From Streptomyces sp. Ag109_O5-1 (lineage in GTDB: Bacteria; Actinomycetota; Actinomycetes; Streptomycetales; Streptomycetaceae), in assembly GCF_003814875.1 (NCBI RefSeq), contig NZ_RKQF01000001.1, positions 2,356,001-2,420,000 of the forward strand: a DNA stretch of 64,000 bases, read 5' to 3'. Positions within the stretch are counted from its first letter, which is position 1, and each line of letters begins with the position of its first letter. A program made the position numbers and the translations under genes. Shown here piece by piece: positions 9,267 through 18,686 of the stretch. The notes under the pieces were generated by a model. The model ran no database searches. It was given only the letters and a program-made list of their open reading frames with translations, and was not told the origin of the DNA.

Positions 9267-10407
9267 CTCGGGCCCGCACCGCCTGCAGCACTTCCTCTCC
9301 CGAGGCGCCTGGGACCACGATCTGGCCCGCGACCGGCTGATGGCCTGGACGGCTGGCCAACTCGCGGACGACCAGGCGGTGTTGATCGTGGACGAGACCG
9401 GCGACGAGAAGTCCTCCACCGACTGCGTCGGCGCATCCGCCCAGTACTCCGGGGCACTCGGCGGAATCGGCCTGTGCCAGGTCGCAGTCCACCTCACCTA
9501 CGCCTCGACACACGGGCAGGGGTTGATCAACCGCGCCCTGCACCTGCCCGCCGACTGGGCCGCCGACGAGGAACGCCGCCTGCTCACCCACGTCCCCGAC
9601 GAGACGGGCTTCGCCACCAAGCCGCAGCTCGCCGCCGCCATGCTCAAGCGCGCCCGCACCCTGGGCATCCAGGCCCGATGGTTCGTCGGCGACGAGGTCT
9701 ACGGCGGCCGGGAACTGCGCCATGCCGCCCGTGCTCTCGGCTTCGACTACGCGCTCGCCGTGCGCGCCGACCACCGCGTGAACACTGCAGCCGGCCGCTT
9801 CACCGCCACCGAACTCGCCGCCCGCGTGCCGCGCCGCATCTGGATGCGCATGCGCACCGGCCACGGACTGAAGGGGGACCGGCACTACGACTGGGCCATG
9901 CTCGGCATATGCCCCGACGACACCCCCGACGACCAGCCACCCGGACACGCCAACCTGCTGGTGAGACGTCACCGCTACACCGGCGAACTCTCCTTCTACC
10001 GCTGCCACACCGCCGCCCCGGTGGCCCTGGCCGCCCTGGTCGACGCGGTGTGCTGCAGATGGAAGATCGAAGAGGACTTCCAGGCCGGAAAGTCCGCCTG
10101 CGGCCTGGACGAGGGCCAAAGCACCTGCTGGAACTCCTGGATGCGCTGGAGCCTGATCAGCATGCTCGCCGCCGCGGTCCTGGCCGTCACCCGCGCCCGC
10201 ACCCGCCATACCGGCAAACCCGCCGGCCCACTCGCCCCCGCCAGCCGCCGCGAGTTGCTCCGTCTCCTGCGCGCCACCGTCCTGCCCCGGCCCCGCCGCG
10301 ACCTGGGCCACCTCCTGCACTGGTCCGCCTGGCGCCGCCGCCACCAACACCAAGCCGCCCAAGCCCACCGCCACTGGAACAACATCACCGCCGCCGCAAC
10401 CACCTGA
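9267..10407 (+). pseudogene. IS701 transposase, 3' part
   Basis: Continues the 6699 gene after the IS21 insert: GPHRLQHFLSRGAWDHDLAR, LIVDETGDEKSS (first catalytic Asp), WFVGDEVYGG (second) and WKIEEDFQAGKSACGLDEGQ (Glu region), to a stop at 10407. No other lesion is seen, so the protein was intact before IS21 entered. Confidence 0.85.
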
Positions 10408-10454
10408 CCAGCAACGATGCCCTACCGATCAAGAACTACAGCTGCCGTGACTGA

Positions 10455-10599
10455 CGACACATGTTGGGCGCAGGCGACTTGCCAAGGTCACCTCCACAAC
10501 GGAGCTTCGTAGCGTCCAGTCGTGCACCCTCCCGACATCGTCACACCGCAGTGACCTGCACACTCACGAGATCACCGCGACTTTGCAATCGCCCTGGAA
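10455..10599. mobile_element. ISAs1 right-end remnant
   Basis: Nearly identical to 3491-3646 (gggcgcaggcgacttg through gactttgcaatcgccctgg), with an 8-bp deletion near its left edge. It directly abuts the right CTGA flank of the IS701 element, so the IS pile is built on an ISAs1 copy. Confidence 0.75.
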
Positions 10600-10645
10600 G
10601 GCCACCGGCCCGAACACACTCGTACCCCAGCCCACGTGAAAGCCC

Positions 10646-10689
10646 GTGGTCAGAGGCCTTATCGGAGTTCCGATAAGGCCTCTGACCAC
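10646..10689. other. 44-bp near-perfect palindrome
   Basis: Two 21-bp arms (gtggtcagaggccttatcgga and its exact complement) are separated by only gt. It is not next to a convincing gene end; the nearest gene, the SKLP-like gene, stops at 10889. It could be a transcription terminator, abutted IS ends or a protein-binding site. The rest of 10690-10888 shows nothing recognisable. Confidence 0.8.
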
Positions 10690-10888
10690 TCCCGGGGGAC
10701 CGCTTGGGGACCAATCGGTCAATGCCGTTCACTGTGGGGTGTGTTCCGTGTCCTGCCCCTCGCTCGCCGAGCGGTGGATCGAGGAGCGGCCTGCCTTTCG
10801 GGATCGAATTTCAAGGAACTTCCGACGTCGATGGAAAGGCGGCAGTCTGATTTCACGTCCGCAAGGCGTCCCAGTAGAACGCTCTGGT

Positions 10889-11230
10889 TCAGACAGTCTT
10901 GATCGCGACGAGGTTTACCTTCACGGTATCACCAGTGGGCCAGTTGATGGTGCTCCAGCGCGACATGCTGTGGTAGGAGTTGTCAGTCTCCCTCCAGAGA
11001 ATTTCGTTGTTGCCACTGCTGATCCTGTTGACCCAGTAGCCGTTCCCCAAGTCCACCGATCCGGCGTTCGCGAAGCAGTGGTCCACCGTGAAATTCTCCG
11101 TCACGCGGAGGAAGTCCGTACGGTCTCCGCAGTTCACCGCGTTCATGGCAGATGCGGGCGTGGTTATGCCCGTGGCGAGCGCGGTGGCCAGGCCTGCGAT
11201 CGCCGCTACTTTCTTGAAGCTCAATCTCAC
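10889..11230 (-). CDS. Secreted SKLP-like beta/gamma-crystallin protein
   Basis: 113 residues, GTG start at 11230. The signal peptide is MRLSFKKVAAIAGLATALAT with ASA cleavage near residue 28. The mature domain has NCGDRTDFLRV, HCFANAGSVDLG, WVNRISSGNNE and RWSTINWPTGD, matching the 4169-4504 paralogue position by position and the SKLP1 pattern. The leader is conserved with that gene. Killer-toxin-like function is inferred from the family only. Confidence 0.78.
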   Translation of the reverse strand: MRLSFKKVAAIAGLATALATGITTPASAMNAVNCGDRTDFLRVTENFTVDHCFANAGSVDLGNGYWVNRISSGNNEILWRETDNSYHSMSRWSTINWPTGDTVKVNLVAIKTV

Positions 11231-11379
11231 TAAAGTGTCTCAATTCTTTGAATGGAGCGGCCCAGGCTGACGCCTGAGCCGGGTCGACCGACTTTCGATC
11301 CGCCCGTGACTGGACATAAGCTTGCAGATGTATCTCCGGTCAATCAACCAGGAGTCGTATCGATTAGTCGTTCTTCTAA
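11231..11379 (-). repeat. Conserved 5' region of SKLP-like gene (copy B)
   Basis: Partner of 4505-4653. The copies agree through ggcccaggctgacgcc, gccgggtcgaccga and the distal tcgttcttctaa block, and diverge immediately beyond it, which marks the edge of the duplication or of the selected region. Confidence 0.65.
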
Positions 11380-11429
11380 TGCCGCGAAGGACCGTCAGGC
11401 AGTCGGACCAAAACGGGTAGGGTGTGGAT

Positions 11430-12350
11430 TCAGGCTGCGGGAGGCGCGGCCAGAAGGTGCGCCACCTGGCCGGTCTGTTTCTGGACTTGTTCCTGGTAGT
11501 CGGTCAGGATGGTGGCATTAGTAGATATGAGCTGCTGCTGGTATCCGGTGAGTACGGCGAAGTAGACGGCAGCCAGGCCCGATGACCGCGTGCAGGACTC
11601 GGCGGCGGTGGCTGCGGCAATCTCCTGGGCGGTGGGCTTCGCCGTATTCCACGGGCTGTCGGCCAGCTTCTGGGGGTCGTCGGCCGGGTGCCCGGCCGAC
11701 GACATACAGGCGGACCAGTGTGTGCGCGCGTCGCTGACCCGGCGGTCCGCACCCGCCTGCTGCAACGACTGACCGAAGAGGTCCTGGGTGAGCTTCCAGC
11801 CTCGGGTGCCAGTGAGATCAGGCAGTTGTGCGGTCACCTCGTCCAGGCAGGCTTGACTGTCCTTCGCCGCCTGGCCGGTTAGGCGCGAAGCATCGGTTGG
11901 GGGCTGTACTCCGATGTGGAACCCGAGGCGCTTCGCGGTTGCACGGCCGAGGTAGCCCCAGGCGCCGGCCGGGCGGACCGCCTCTTTGTCTTCTTCGGTC
12001 TTCGCGGTGGTCCGGGTCATGTTCTGGCCGGAGTAGCTTGAGTGTCCTCGTTTTTTCATGCAGCGGACGACCAGTGCTTTGCGTGTCCGGAAGAGCAGGT
12101 CGTCGTCTTGCTCGGAGGTGCCGTAGGCAGACAACGGGAGCCGCATCAGTCCGTCATATCCCGAGGAGGGCGCTGTCGGCGTGGCTGCGATGACTGGCGG
12201 GGTCGGTGCGACATCCGCCGCGCCGTTTGCCAGGCTTGCGGAACAGCCGGTGGTCAGCAGGAGACCGACGGCGATCGCTGCACCATGGGTCAGGCTCGCG
12301 ACGCGCCGTGAGGTTTGCTGCGCGGCGGGTGCGAATCGGGGCGTTCTCAT
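11430..12350 (-). CDS. Putative lipoprotein, unknown function
   Basis: 306 residues from ATG 12350. Residues ~15-35 form a lipoprotein signal with lipobox LLTTGCSAS (Cys ~34), predicting a lipid-anchored extracytoplasmic protein. The body is rich in Ala/Thr/Gln, with RCMKKRGHSSYSGQ, WGYLGRATAKRLGFH and GWKLTQDLFGQSLQQ blocks. I know no function. A degraded relative lies at 52440-53150. Both copies neighbour a LuxR-type regulator on the same strand, so a sensor or accessory role is possible. The regulator at 12675 is transcribed towards this gene with a 324-bp gap. Confidence 0.7.
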   Translation of the reverse strand: MRTPRFAPAAQQTSRRVASLTHGAAIAVGLLLTTGCSASLANGAADVAPTPPVIAATPTAPSSGYDGLMRLPLSAYGTSEQDDDLLFRTRKALVVRCMKKRGHSSYSGQNMTRTTAKTEEDKEAVRPAGAWGYLGRATAKRLGFHIGVQPPTDASRLTGQAAKDSQACLDEVTAQLPDLTGTRGWKLTQDLFGQSLQQAGADRRVSDARTHWSACMSSAGHPADDPQKLADSPWNTAKPTAQEIAAATAAESCTRSSGLAAVYFAVLTGYQQQLISTNATILTDYQEQVQKQTGQVAHLLAAPPAA

Positions 12351-12674
12351 GCTGGACTTGCCTTTCGGGAAGCAGGAGTGTGATGTCGTTCCCCACGGGA
12401 TGCCGACGGCTCCTCGTCGGTGCAGGGAGGGCACCGAACCTGGTTCTCGTCGGGAGCTCAGTGTCATCTGAGCCGGCTGCTTGATGGACATAGCCGAGTG
12501 TGCAGGGAAGACCCGTGCAGGTGTTCTTCGCCGTAGCATGACCATGCATGGCTGCTTTTGACCTGAGCACGATTCCGGGGAGTTGGAGCAGCATGGGCGA
12601 AGCGGGAAGGAGTTGCGCCCCGAAGACAGCATCCGGGATCGGCGGTCACGGAGTTCACCACAATGTGGAGCTTT

Positions 12675-13385
12675 TTATATGGTGGCGTCATCGTTCACTC
12701 GCGGTGGCCAGACGTCCACCCTCAGGACACCCACCGCATAGGCGCGTGCCACCAGCGCCACCCGATTCGACACGCTCAGCTTCCGCAACAGCCTGCCGAT
12801 ACGGTATTCGACGGTCTGGCGACTAATGAACAAACGCGATGCCAGGACTTCCGACGTCAAGCCCACCGCAATTCCTTCCAGGATTTTGCCGTCAACCTTG
12901 CTCAGGCTCCGGACGTCGTCGATACCGCCTGCACCCCCTTTGCCCACCGTACGAACGGAGAGGACAGCCGCCGCGCCGTGTGGCAGGCTGCCGCGCAGGA
13001 CCCAGGCGGTCAGGACGCCGGTCAGCGGTAAGGCGTCCCGTCTTGGCACTGCGATTCGACCGCTGAACTGGTCTGCTGTCCCGTTGAACAGCTCGGTGAG
13101 GTGACGGGTCAGGGGTTCACGCTGGTGGGACACCACGAGGTCATGAAACTGCCGGCCGCACAGTTCGTCGGCATTTGCACCGAACGCCCGGAAGAACTCC
13201 CTATTTCCATATTTGATCTCTTGTTTTGGTCCTAGGAAAAGAATAATTCCCGCACCGGCTTGCTGCATGGAGTGATTCACATGCAGTGCGCGCTGGACGG
13301 AATGTTCGACGTGGTCGACCCCATGAGGTCGACCAGTGCGAATGCCGTCACTGGCACCAAACACCCGATTAGATCCCCGATTCAT
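12675..13385 (-). CDS. PAS-domain LuxR-family transcriptional regulator
   Basis: 236 residues. Residues ~35-145 look like a PAS sensor (GAGIILFLGPKQEIKYGN, REFFRAFGANADELCGRQF, with a PAC-like tail). The C-terminus is a LuxR/GerE HTH (VDGKILEGIAVGLTSEVLAS, then LFISRQTVEYRIGRLLRKL). It resembles PAS-LuxR regulators of Streptomyces secondary metabolism such as PimM by architecture only. The lipoprotein gene lies downstream on the same strand. Confidence 0.75.
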   Translation of the reverse strand: MNRGSNRVFGASDGIRTGRPHGVDHVEHSVQRALHVNHSMQQAGAGIILFLGPKQEIKYGNREFFRAFGANADELCGRQFHDLVVSHQREPLTRHLTELFNGTADQFSGRIAVPRRDALPLTGVLTAWVLRGSLPHGAAAVLSVRTVGKGGAGGIDDVRSLSKVDGKILEGIAVGLTSEVLASRLFISRQTVEYRIGRLLRKLSVSNRVALVARAYAVGVLRVDVWPPRVNDDATI

Positions 13386-14093
13386 TCAGATTCCCCTCCG
13401 CCTTTCTCTGCCCCCACAGGCTGAAACTGGTGTCGGCTCTCAAGCGTCTGGCCATCTGGCGTGCTCCGACGTATTCGACGGTCCGCTTCCGACCCCACCT
13501 GTTACCACAGGGGGCGGTAGATAAACTTGCTCCATTCGCACTCAGGCATAAGCGGATCTCCCGGTTGCGCAGATAGTTCGGGACGAGGGTGAGATCTGCG
13601 CCCCATACGCGATGCGCGAACGTCTCAGGCGCGCGGGTCGGATGCCTGTTGCCATGTGGGCGCCTTCGATGTCCTTCCTTTTTTTGCGTCTATCACGCTT
13701 AGCTCCTCTGTGTCCTGCTATGTTTCATGGCCACTGCTTGCGCCGCACCGTTGGCCACGCCCGCGCAGCAGCCGGTGGCCGGGGGACTGTCGGCGATCAC
13801 GACGAACCGGATGCACGGACACTGGGTCGTGTGGCGGGTGACTTGCTCAGTGCGTCGCAGAAAGGTCACCGCGGCTCTGGAGGCGCTCGGTGCGCCATGC
13901 TGTACCCGCTGTCTCACTGACTGCTGCGGGTCACGATGCTGGCAGGCGTGATCAGCTGTTTCGGCTCTGCCGGGCGTTCAGCGGCTAAACGTAGGGAAAC
14001 CTGTCGCGAGTTGTCGTGTCCTCGTCCGGCCGTGCCGGGGCAGTAGGGACAGGCAGGGGTAGGGGGTGCGCTGAGTGTGGGGGCCGTGCCGTG
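13386..14093. other. 708 bp without a supportable gene
   Basis: Several short frames occur, but none has a signal, domain or start site that I can support. Part (13540-13625, reverse strand) keeps an open frame reading VWGADLTLVPNYLRNREIRL that may be a relic of a lost gene; I do not recognise it. Confidence 0.4.
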
Positions 14094-17012
14094 TCAGAGG
14101 GAGCCGGTGAGTACGGCGGTGGCGAGTTCGGTGCGGGAGCGCTTTCCGGTGCGGGCGAACAGCCGGGTCAGGCGGTTGGCCACGGCGTCCTCGTTGAGCC
14201 GCAGGACGGTGGCGATCTGACGGTTGGTGAGCTGTTCGGCGATGAGGGTGGCCAGAAGCCGGTCGTTCTCGGTGGTGGCCTGTTTACGGCCGGGGGTGGT
14301 GACCCCGGCTTCTCGTAGCGCGGTCCTGGTGTGGAAGCGCCACAGGCTGGCGCCGGTCATGCCGAACAGGTCGTACGCCTCGTGGAGCAGCGTGGCCGGG
14401 ACCGCGCCCGCGATGGCGGCCGCGAGCAGGGTGGTCGCCATCTCGAAGGGCAGGTTACGAGAGCGGGCGAGGTCTACCGCTTCGCGCAGGTTCCCCCGGG
14501 CGGTGTCGGGGGCGTCGTGGCGCAGGACGCGGGCGCAGGCCAGCAGGTGCCGTAGGCGGGTCCGGTCGGTGCCCGTCCGGGCGGTGATCCCTTGCAGGTG
14601 TTCGAGGCAGGTCAGCGCCTCGGCGGTGCGTCCGGCCTCGGCCGTCACCTCTGCCAGCAGGGCCCACAGCTCGTCCGTGCCGTAGATCTGGTTGTGCTCC
14701 CGTGCCGTGGCGAGCCCGCTGAGCAGTGTCTTCTCGGCCTCGTCCAGGTCGCCGAGGGTCATGAGCGCTTCTGCCTCGGAGGCGTGCAGGGCGCACTGCG
14801 GTGGGCACGTCTCGGGGCCGCGCATGTCCTCGACGATCTGCAGGGCGCTGGTGACGCGGCCCTGGGCGAGGAGGATGGCCGCTGTCCGCGCGGGGAGCAG
14901 CGAGCTGTCCGACACCGGGGTGGACTGGACCTCGTTGTGGGCCAGCAGTCGGCGGGCTGACTCCAGTGCCTGGTCCCACCGGCCTGTGAGGTGGTTGACG
15001 AGGAACTGGCTGAGCGGGGGAAGTATGTGTACGGTCAGCCCGGCGGTCTCTAGGAGAGTGTCGGCCGCGTTGAGGTCGTAGCCGACGAGCAGGTCGTCGA
15101 ACATGCCGCTCGCCAGCGAGTACACCTTGCCGGGTGGTAGCTCGAGGGCGTCGGGCATGGCCAGTCCGTGCCGGTAGGGTTCCGGCCGGCCCATGGCCAG
15201 TTCGGCCATGGCGCTGAAGATGGTGGGTGTCGCGCGGGGGCGTGTGCTGGTGTTCCACACCGTCTTGGTCTTTTTGAGCAGGTCCGCTGTCTGCCGCCAT
15301 TTGGAGAGGTGGCACAGGGCCAGGGCCTGGCCGGTCACCTTGGCCAGGTCGGGCACCGGCAGTGCGTCCCACCAGTAGGCGGTCGCGAGCCGGCCCATGG
15401 TGGCCCAGTCGCGCTGGTTGGCCGTGGCCGCCACGACCAGGCAGGCGGCCTCCTGCAGGTCGAGGTCGCTCAGCGTTGGTCCCGGGTCGCGCAGCAGCGC
15501 TTCCCCGACGGCTCGTCCGGTGGTGTAGTCGCAGGCCAGGTAGGCGGTCGTCCCGTACTGCTGGAGGACGAGATCGCGGGCGTCGGCGTGCTCGGTCAGG
15601 TCACGGGCTGCGCGCAGCCACCGCAGGGCCCGCCCGTCATCGGTGCCGGGCCTCATCTGCCGTGCGGCAGCGGTCAGTTCGGCCACCGCGCGCTCGCGGT
15701 CGACGAGGCTTCCTGCGTCCGCGACCCGGTCTGCCCGGTAGGCCAGAGCGTTCGTCTCGTCGAGAAGAACCGGCGCCGGGGAGATCCCGGATCCGGCGCG
15801 CTCCGAGTCCGCGTCGTTCCAGAGGAGTTCGACCGCCGCGGCGGACAGCCGGCTGCGGTCCACCGGGCTCAGCCGCTCCCGGACGGTGTGCGCGGTCAGC
15901 GGAAGACGGAAGGTCCAGCCCCGTACCGTGGTTGCGTCTTCTCCGGGCAGTTCCTCGATGATGCCCGCCTCGACCAGGCGGCGGACACCGTCGTAGGCGG
16001 CGTCGGTGGACAGGCCGGTCCAGGCGGCGGTCAGCTGAAGGGCGGGCTGGCCGAGTGGTCCCAGGATGCTCAGTGCGGCGGCCACCGCGCGCGCAGGCTC
16101 GCCAAGTCGGTCCAGTGGAGTGACGAACCGGTCGTCGTCGGGCAGTACCGGTACTGTCGTCCTCCCGGGTATGAAGGCGTGGCCGTCGGCGACCCGGATC
16201 ACGCCCCGGCGCGTCCAGCCAGTGAGCAACGCCTCGATTGCTCCCGGGATGCCACGCGTCAACTCGCGCACCTGCCCGGCCAGGACAGTGTCCGCTCTGG
16301 CCTGCAGCCACCGCGCCACCAGGGCAGTGGTGTCCCGCGGTCCCAGCGGAGGCAGAACCAGCATGCGAGCCCCCTCGACGCCGGCCAGCTGATCTATGAT
16401 CGACGCCGCACCTTCACGGCCCGGGCCCCGGACCCCTTCGGCGTTGAGCCCCTGGCGTGGCGCGCTCTCGTGGCCGGTCGGGAAGGTGTCCGCTTTCATG
16501 TCTGCCGCGCTCGATGCGACGTGCTGCGCGGCCGACACCACCAGCCGGACACCGGGAGCATCGATACGGCTGAGTGCGGCCAGGGAGTCGGGGTCGGCAT
16601 GCTGGACATCGTCAACCAGGACGGTCACCGGTGCGCGACGGCTGACAGCGGCGCACAGCAGCGCCTCCATCGCCGCCTGGTCGCACTGGTCGAGGGCCGA
16701 CAGCGCCCGGGTAACCGCGCCTGTGGCCGACCGGTGGCATTCCGCGTGAGGCCGGCGCTCCTCCAACGCCATGATCAGTCGCAGCGCCAGCAGCAGCGGT
16801 CGGTCACCGTCGCCGGGGACACAGTCCACAGCAAGCACGGTGGTTCCCTGCGCGCGCAGTCGCTCACCGGCCGCGCGCAGGAACGCGCTTCGTCCCACAC
16901 CGCGTTCGCCTCGTACGAGGACCAGGTGCGGGCCGCCGGGCCTGTTCAGAAGTTCGTGGACCTGTTCCGACTCGCGCTCGCGGCCGAGCAGGCGGCGATC
17001 GGTGCGGTCCAT
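14094..17012 (-). CDS. LAL-type (large ATP-binding) LuxR-family regulator
   Basis: About 972 residues from ATG 17012 (MDRTDRRLLGRERESEQVHE); an upstream ATG at 17129 is possible but less conserved-looking. The AAA ATPase region starts with Walker A VRGERGVGRSAFL (~30-42) and has a Walker B-like TVLVDDVQHADPDSLA. A long helical TPR-like middle leads to a C-terminal LuxR HTH (LIAEQLTNRQIATVLRLNED, then RLFARTGKRSRTELA). LAL proteins often activate secondary-metabolism or sugar genes. It faces away from the second LAL at 19341. Confidence 0.85.
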   Translation of the reverse strand: MDRTDRRLLGRERESEQVHELLNRPGGPHLVLVRGERGVGRSAFLRAAGERLRAQGTTVLAVDCVPGDGDRPLLLALRLIMALEERRPHAECHRSATGAVTRALSALDQCDQAAMEALLCAAVSRRAPVTVLVDDVQHADPDSLAALSRIDAPGVRLVVSAAQHVASSAADMKADTFPTGHESAPRQGLNAEGVRGPGREGAASIIDQLAGVEGARMLVLPPLGPRDTTALVARWLQARADTVLAGQVRELTRGIPGAIEALLTGWTRRGVIRVADGHAFIPGRTTVPVLPDDDRFVTPLDRLGEPARAVAAALSILGPLGQPALQLTAAWTGLSTDAAYDGVRRLVEAGIIEELPGEDATTVRGWTFRLPLTAHTVRERLSPVDRSRLSAAAVELLWNDADSERAGSGISPAPVLLDETNALAYRADRVADAGSLVDRERAVAELTAAARQMRPGTDDGRALRWLRAARDLTEHADARDLVLQQYGTTAYLACDYTTGRAVGEALLRDPGPTLSDLDLQEAACLVVAATANQRDWATMGRLATAYWWDALPVPDLAKVTGQALALCHLSKWRQTADLLKKTKTVWNTSTRPRATPTIFSAMAELAMGRPEPYRHGLAMPDALELPPGKVYSLASGMFDDLLVGYDLNAADTLLETAGLTVHILPPLSQFLVNHLTGRWDQALESARRLLAHNEVQSTPVSDSSLLPARTAAILLAQGRVTSALQIVEDMRGPETCPPQCALHASEAEALMTLGDLDEAEKTLLSGLATAREHNQIYGTDELWALLAEVTAEAGRTAEALTCLEHLQGITARTGTDRTRLRHLLACARVLRHDAPDTARGNLREAVDLARSRNLPFEMATTLLAAAIAGAVPATLLHEAYDLFGMTGASLWRFHTRTALREAGVTTPGRKQATTENDRLLATLIAEQLTNRQIATVLRLNEDAVANRLTRLFARTGKRSRTELATAVLTGSL

Positions 17013-17241
17013 GCGGGCGGGCGTACCCCAGCGGACCAGATCATTGGTTCCCGACCACGCAGCCACTGTGCAACACGTCCCTTGCTTTGGAGATATGCCT
17101 CCGTCCGCCGTGAACACTGCCGTTCCCAATTGTGCGCCGACGCCCGGGGCTTGGTCTGTGCGCTGGACATTATGAACGGCGCCGCCCCACGTGGACCGCC
17201 AGGACCCTTGCGTACGATCTCTCGGTGACGGAGTTCTCAGT

Positions 17242-17572
17242 GAGTCTTTCCCGGTAAGCGCCCGTCGCTCGCTCGTCGACCTCGGCTACGAGAACGCCGG
17301 CGACGGCTTCCGCCACCCGCACAAGAAGCCCGCCGGAGGCAAGCTGACCGAAGCCCAGCAGACCCACAAAAAGGTCATCCGCGGCATCCACGGCGTCTGC
17401 GAGCGCGCCAACTCCCTGCTCAAGACCACCTTCAAAGCCCTGCGCAGAGTCAGCCTCGACCCCAGCCGCATCACGAAGATCGCCGCCGCAGCCCTCGTCC
17501 TGCTCCAGCTCGAGTACGACCGCACCATCTGAACAATCACACAACGTCATGATCCGTTACTGGGAAAGACTC
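17242..17572 (+). mobile_element. Internally deleted IS5-type copy with both ends
   Basis: Terminal repeats gagtctttcccggtaa (17242) and tgggaaagactc (ending 17572) bracket a 331-bp copy. The left end jumps directly to the last ~85 codons of the transposase (LVDLGYENAGDGFRHPHKK ... LLQLEYDRTI, stop at 17532). It gives the right terminus that the 5629 copy lacks. It cannot transpose by itself but could be mobilised in trans. Confidence 0.8.
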
Positions 17573-17908
17573 AATGACTGGGATGTTATCGCTGTTAATG
17601 AAAGCGACATATTGGAAGTCCTCGCTTTCGCTGTACATTTTTGCATAACTGAGAGCAAGGGCGATCTGCCGTTCATCCACGCCTTCGAAAAGTAAGCTGT
17701 CACGTAGCAAAAAGCCAGGATTATTTTCGTGACTCTGCCATACGCGCGCCAAAGATACGTCATAGGCGAAAATGGCCATCAGATCCACGCCATTAGATCC
17801 ACGACTCTGTAGTTTGGTCTCAAAGGTAAAGTCATTTTCGCTCAGACCGAAGCTCAGCTCGCCTGGTTGCCCATATAGGTAGCGCGTAACATCGACGAAG
17901 TTGGAAAT
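17573..17908 (-). pseudogene. C-terminal fragment of a DUF2326 (YydD-like) protein, low GC
   Basis: An open reverse frame of about 110 codons begins without a start near 17908 and ends at the IS5 terminus. It reads FVDVTRYLYGQPGELSFGLS, NGVDLMAIFAYDVSLARVW, NPGFLLRDSLLFEGVDERQI and FQYVAFINSDNIPV. The GFL-x-DS-x-L-F-x-GVDERQ and NSD blocks are characteristic of the DUF2326 C-terminus of SMC-like coiled-coil ATPases, which I recall being linked to ABC-3C conflict systems. Codon use is AT-rich and unlike every neighbour, which shows foreign origin. Truncated on both sides. Confidence 0.7.
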
Positions 17909-18686
17909 TACTTGCGACCATCGAGGCCGACGTTCGGCGCGATCGAGGAGTACGAGGCCAACAGCCGGACCACTGAGGCCGGTAAGCCGACGGTCGACCA
18001 GTACGCCGCCGGGTGAGCCCGCCGGGCAAACGCGGCACCGCCTATCGCGGTGAGCGATCCGCCCAGCTCAGCCCGCGTCATCAGGTCAGTCATGCCAATG
18101 AACTCGCCTGAGCCATCGGTAAGACGCCGGGCGCAACGGCCGATGCGCGGTAAGCGATGCCGTGCCGCTGCTGGCCGTTGAACACGCTTTCCCACTGACG
18201 GGCCACCAGGCCGACCACTGATGGCCCTTCGGCCGCCCCCACCGGTCCGGCATTCCATCCGGCATCCCAGGAAGGTTGGGTTTCTCCAGGTCAGAGCCGG
18301 TGCAAGCATCCCAGCGTCCCAAAATGGACCAATGGAACGGCGGTTGGGACGTCGCATGGCACAGGCTTGGGCCCAGCAAGCACGGCGCTGCGCTGGCCGC
18401 GCGAAGTGCTCGCCGAAGCCGAGTGAGCCTCCCGCCCGTTTTCTTTGCCAACGCCTTGCAAAGGGCCCGGGGGTTCGGTCGTCTCTCCTCCGGTTCCGCA
18501 CCACCGCAGAGAGGGGCTTGATGCGCACCCGCGGCGGCACGAAGGGCCACCTCGCACGACAAGCGGACGAACCGGGCAACAAGCCGAGGCGATGACCAAC
18601 CGGCCTCGATCTTGCATGCCGGCTCGTCAGCCTGACTGGCGGGCAACCCACACTCTCAACCGACCAACCGAACAGATAGGGCAGGC
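17909..18686. other. 778 bp with no supportable gene
   Basis: GC-rich again after the low-GC fragment. A short reverse frame at 17908-18093 begins MTDLMTRAELGGSLTAIGG but has no recognisable relatives. Otherwise overlapping open frames reflect base composition. The last ~60 bp form the leader of the lectin gene, with aggcagg upstream of its ATG. Confidence 0.4.

Larger units (their letters stand above)
6598..10450 (+). mobile_element. IS701-family element interrupted by IS21
   Basis: A 24-bp perfect inverted repeat bounds it: 6598-6621 and 10426-10449 (cores cagctgtagttcttgatcg and its complement). CTGA occurs on both outer sides (6594-6597 and 10451-10454), suggesting a 4-bp target duplication offset by one base. 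Without the IS21 insert the element is about 1.49 kb, normal for IS701. Confidence 0.8.

Noticed and set aside
8169..10454. 761-codon forward frame across IS21 and IS701
   Set aside because: It runs antisense to istA and then out of frame with the IS701 transposase; no protein-like motifs.
10646..10689. Linear replicon telomere or replication origin
   Set aside because: A single palindrome without further telomere-type palindromes, iterons or replication genes does not support it.
15168..17228. 686-codon forward open frame opposite the first LAL gene
   Set aside because: It is the antisense shadow of 14094-17012, with Gly/Arg/Val-rich composition, no domain and no ribosome site.
17537..17788. 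Independent small gene starting at the internal ATG near 17788
   Set aside because: Homology to DUF2326 continues upstream of that ATG and its 3' end is IS5 DNA, so it is a gene fragment.
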